DNA from: Azospirillum cavernae
GTDB taxonomy: Bacteria; Pseudomonadota; Alphaproteobacteria; Azospirillales; Azospirillaceae
Direction of reading: 5' to 3'
DNA length: 64,000 nucleotides
Assembly: GCF_003590795.1 (NCBI RefSeq)
Contig: NZ_QYUL01000003.1
Span: forward strand, 62,001-126,000
The notes under the pieces are model-generated. The model did no database searches, was not told the origin of the DNA, and worked only from the letters and a program-made list of their open reading frames with translations. The stretch's first letter is position 1. The number at the start of each line of letters is the position of its first letter. The translations under genes and the position numbers were made by a program. Below are positions 63,474-64,000 of the stretch, one piece after another.

Positions 63474-64000
63474 GCGGCGGCGGCTTGACGGTTGGGGAAC
63501 TGCTGCCCCGTCTGTTGGAAGCCTACGGCGTGGACACCGTGTTCGGCATTCCCGGCGTCCACAATGTGGAGCTGTATCGCGGCCTGCCCGCGACCGGCAT
63601 CCGCCATGTGACGCCCCGGCACGAGCAGGGGGCGGGCTTCATGGCCGACGGCTACGCCCGCGTCACCGGCAAGCCGGGGGTCTGCTTCACCATCACCGGG
63701 CCGGGGTTGACCAACATTCTGACGGCGATGGGCCAAGCCTACGCTGACAGCGTGCCGATGCTGGTGATCTCCAGCGTCAACCGCACGGAGCATCTCGGCG
63801 CGGGGCAGGGGCGGTTGCACGAGTTGCCGAGTCAGCGCGCCATGGCGGCGGGCGTGGCGGCCTTCAGCCAAACCATCCTGCATCCCGTCCAGTTGGCCGA
63901 GGCGCTGGCCCGCGCCTTCGCCCTGTTCGCCAGCGCCCGGCCCCGCCCGGTTCATCTGGAAATCCCGGTGGACGTCATCGCCCAACTGGCGGGGGATCTT
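63470..64000 (+). CDS. ThDP-dependent decarboxylase, AruI-like (N-terminal part, cut by window end)
   Basis: 177 residues of a thiamine-diphosphate enzyme: GELLPRLLEAYGVDTVFGIPGVHNVELYRGL, then RHEQGAGFMADGYARVTGKPGVCFTITGPGLTN with the catalytic Glu, and VPMLVISSVNR. The family holds acetolactate synthases and 5-guanidino-2-oxopentanoate decarboxylase (AruI). HNVELYRGL and the H-E-Q-G-A-G-F segment, plus tight coupling to a guanidino hydrolase, favour AruI of the arginine transaminase pathway. The C-terminus lies beyond the window, so acetolactate synthase-like enzymes remain possible. Confidence 0.85.
   Translation, partial: MSGGGLTVGELLPRLLEAYGVDTVFGIPGVHNVELYRGLPATGIRHVTPRHEQGAGFMADGYARVTGKPGVCFTITGPGLTNILTAMGQAYADSVPMLVISSVNRTEHLGAGQGRLHELPSQRAMAAGVAAFSQTILHPVQLAEALARAFALFASARPRPVHLEIPVDVIAQLAGDL

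Overview
The window is GC-rich, gene-dense, single-chromosome-type DNA from an alphaproteobacterium, probably of the Azospirillum/Rhodospirillales kind. This rests on the codon bias, on the alphaproteobacterial housekeeping order (hisG-hisD-UPF0262-phosphatase and infA-maf-rng-yacG), on short-form HisG, and on a SAM-II type riboswitch. The genus is an inference. No insertion sequence, phage, CRISPR array or rRNA gene was seen. Two identical tRNA-Phe genes are present. The window cuts genes at both ends.

Layout. (1) 1-11537: inositol catabolism and uptake: a Gfo/Idh/MocA dehydrogenase (cut), an RbsABC-type sugar ABC transporter, mmsA/iolA, iolE, iolD, and an iolC kinase fused to an IolJ-like (DUF2090) domain. 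Three GAA-N6-TTC inverted repeats sit in the two control regions and look like sites for one RpiR/IolR-type repressor. (2) 11650-12583: a VOC protein and a divergent MarR regulator. The marR message is predicted to be leaderless. (3) 12704-38857: a choline-to-pyruvate island: betB-betA, two GlxA/GbdR-like regulators, soxBDAG, sdaA, glyA, dgcA-dgcB-etfA-etfB, a choline/betaine ABC transporter, a phosphorylcholine phosphatase, two binding proteins and a YbaK-like deacylase. It covers phosphorylcholine to pyruvate except glycine betaine to dimethylglycine, for which no gene lies here. (4) 38999-48330: housekeeping genes: 2x tRNA-Phe, yacG, rng, maf, infA, a lytic transglycosylase, a hybrid histidine kinase, a low-Mr phosphatase, UPF0262, hisD and hisG. 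(5) 48511-51720: a methionine uptake operon with a layered leader: promoter, SAM-II-like riboswitch, a 23-codon Cys-rich peptide, a 66-residue orphan protein, a 34-residue ORF resembling the MetQ C-terminus, then metN-metI-metQ. (6) 51692-57252: a 1261-residue TPR protein built from two copies of one TPR plus GT-like module, an Lrp/AsnC regulator, and hpd. (7) 57439-64000: tenA, a polyamine-type ABC transporter, an agmatinase/guanidinobutyrase-family hydrolase and a ThDP decarboxylase resembling AruI (cut), together suggesting guanidino-compound or arginine use.

The observations I rate highest are the metNIQ leader architecture and an approximately 110-bp palindromic repeat. The repeat occurs between genes at three places (one of them a diverged relative) and once inside the TPR gene, where it is translated in frame. 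The other half of that gene acts as an uninserted control. The metabolic content (inositol, choline, betaine, methionine, guanidino compounds) fits a plant- or soil-associated heterotroph living on phospholipid headgroups and osmolytes.
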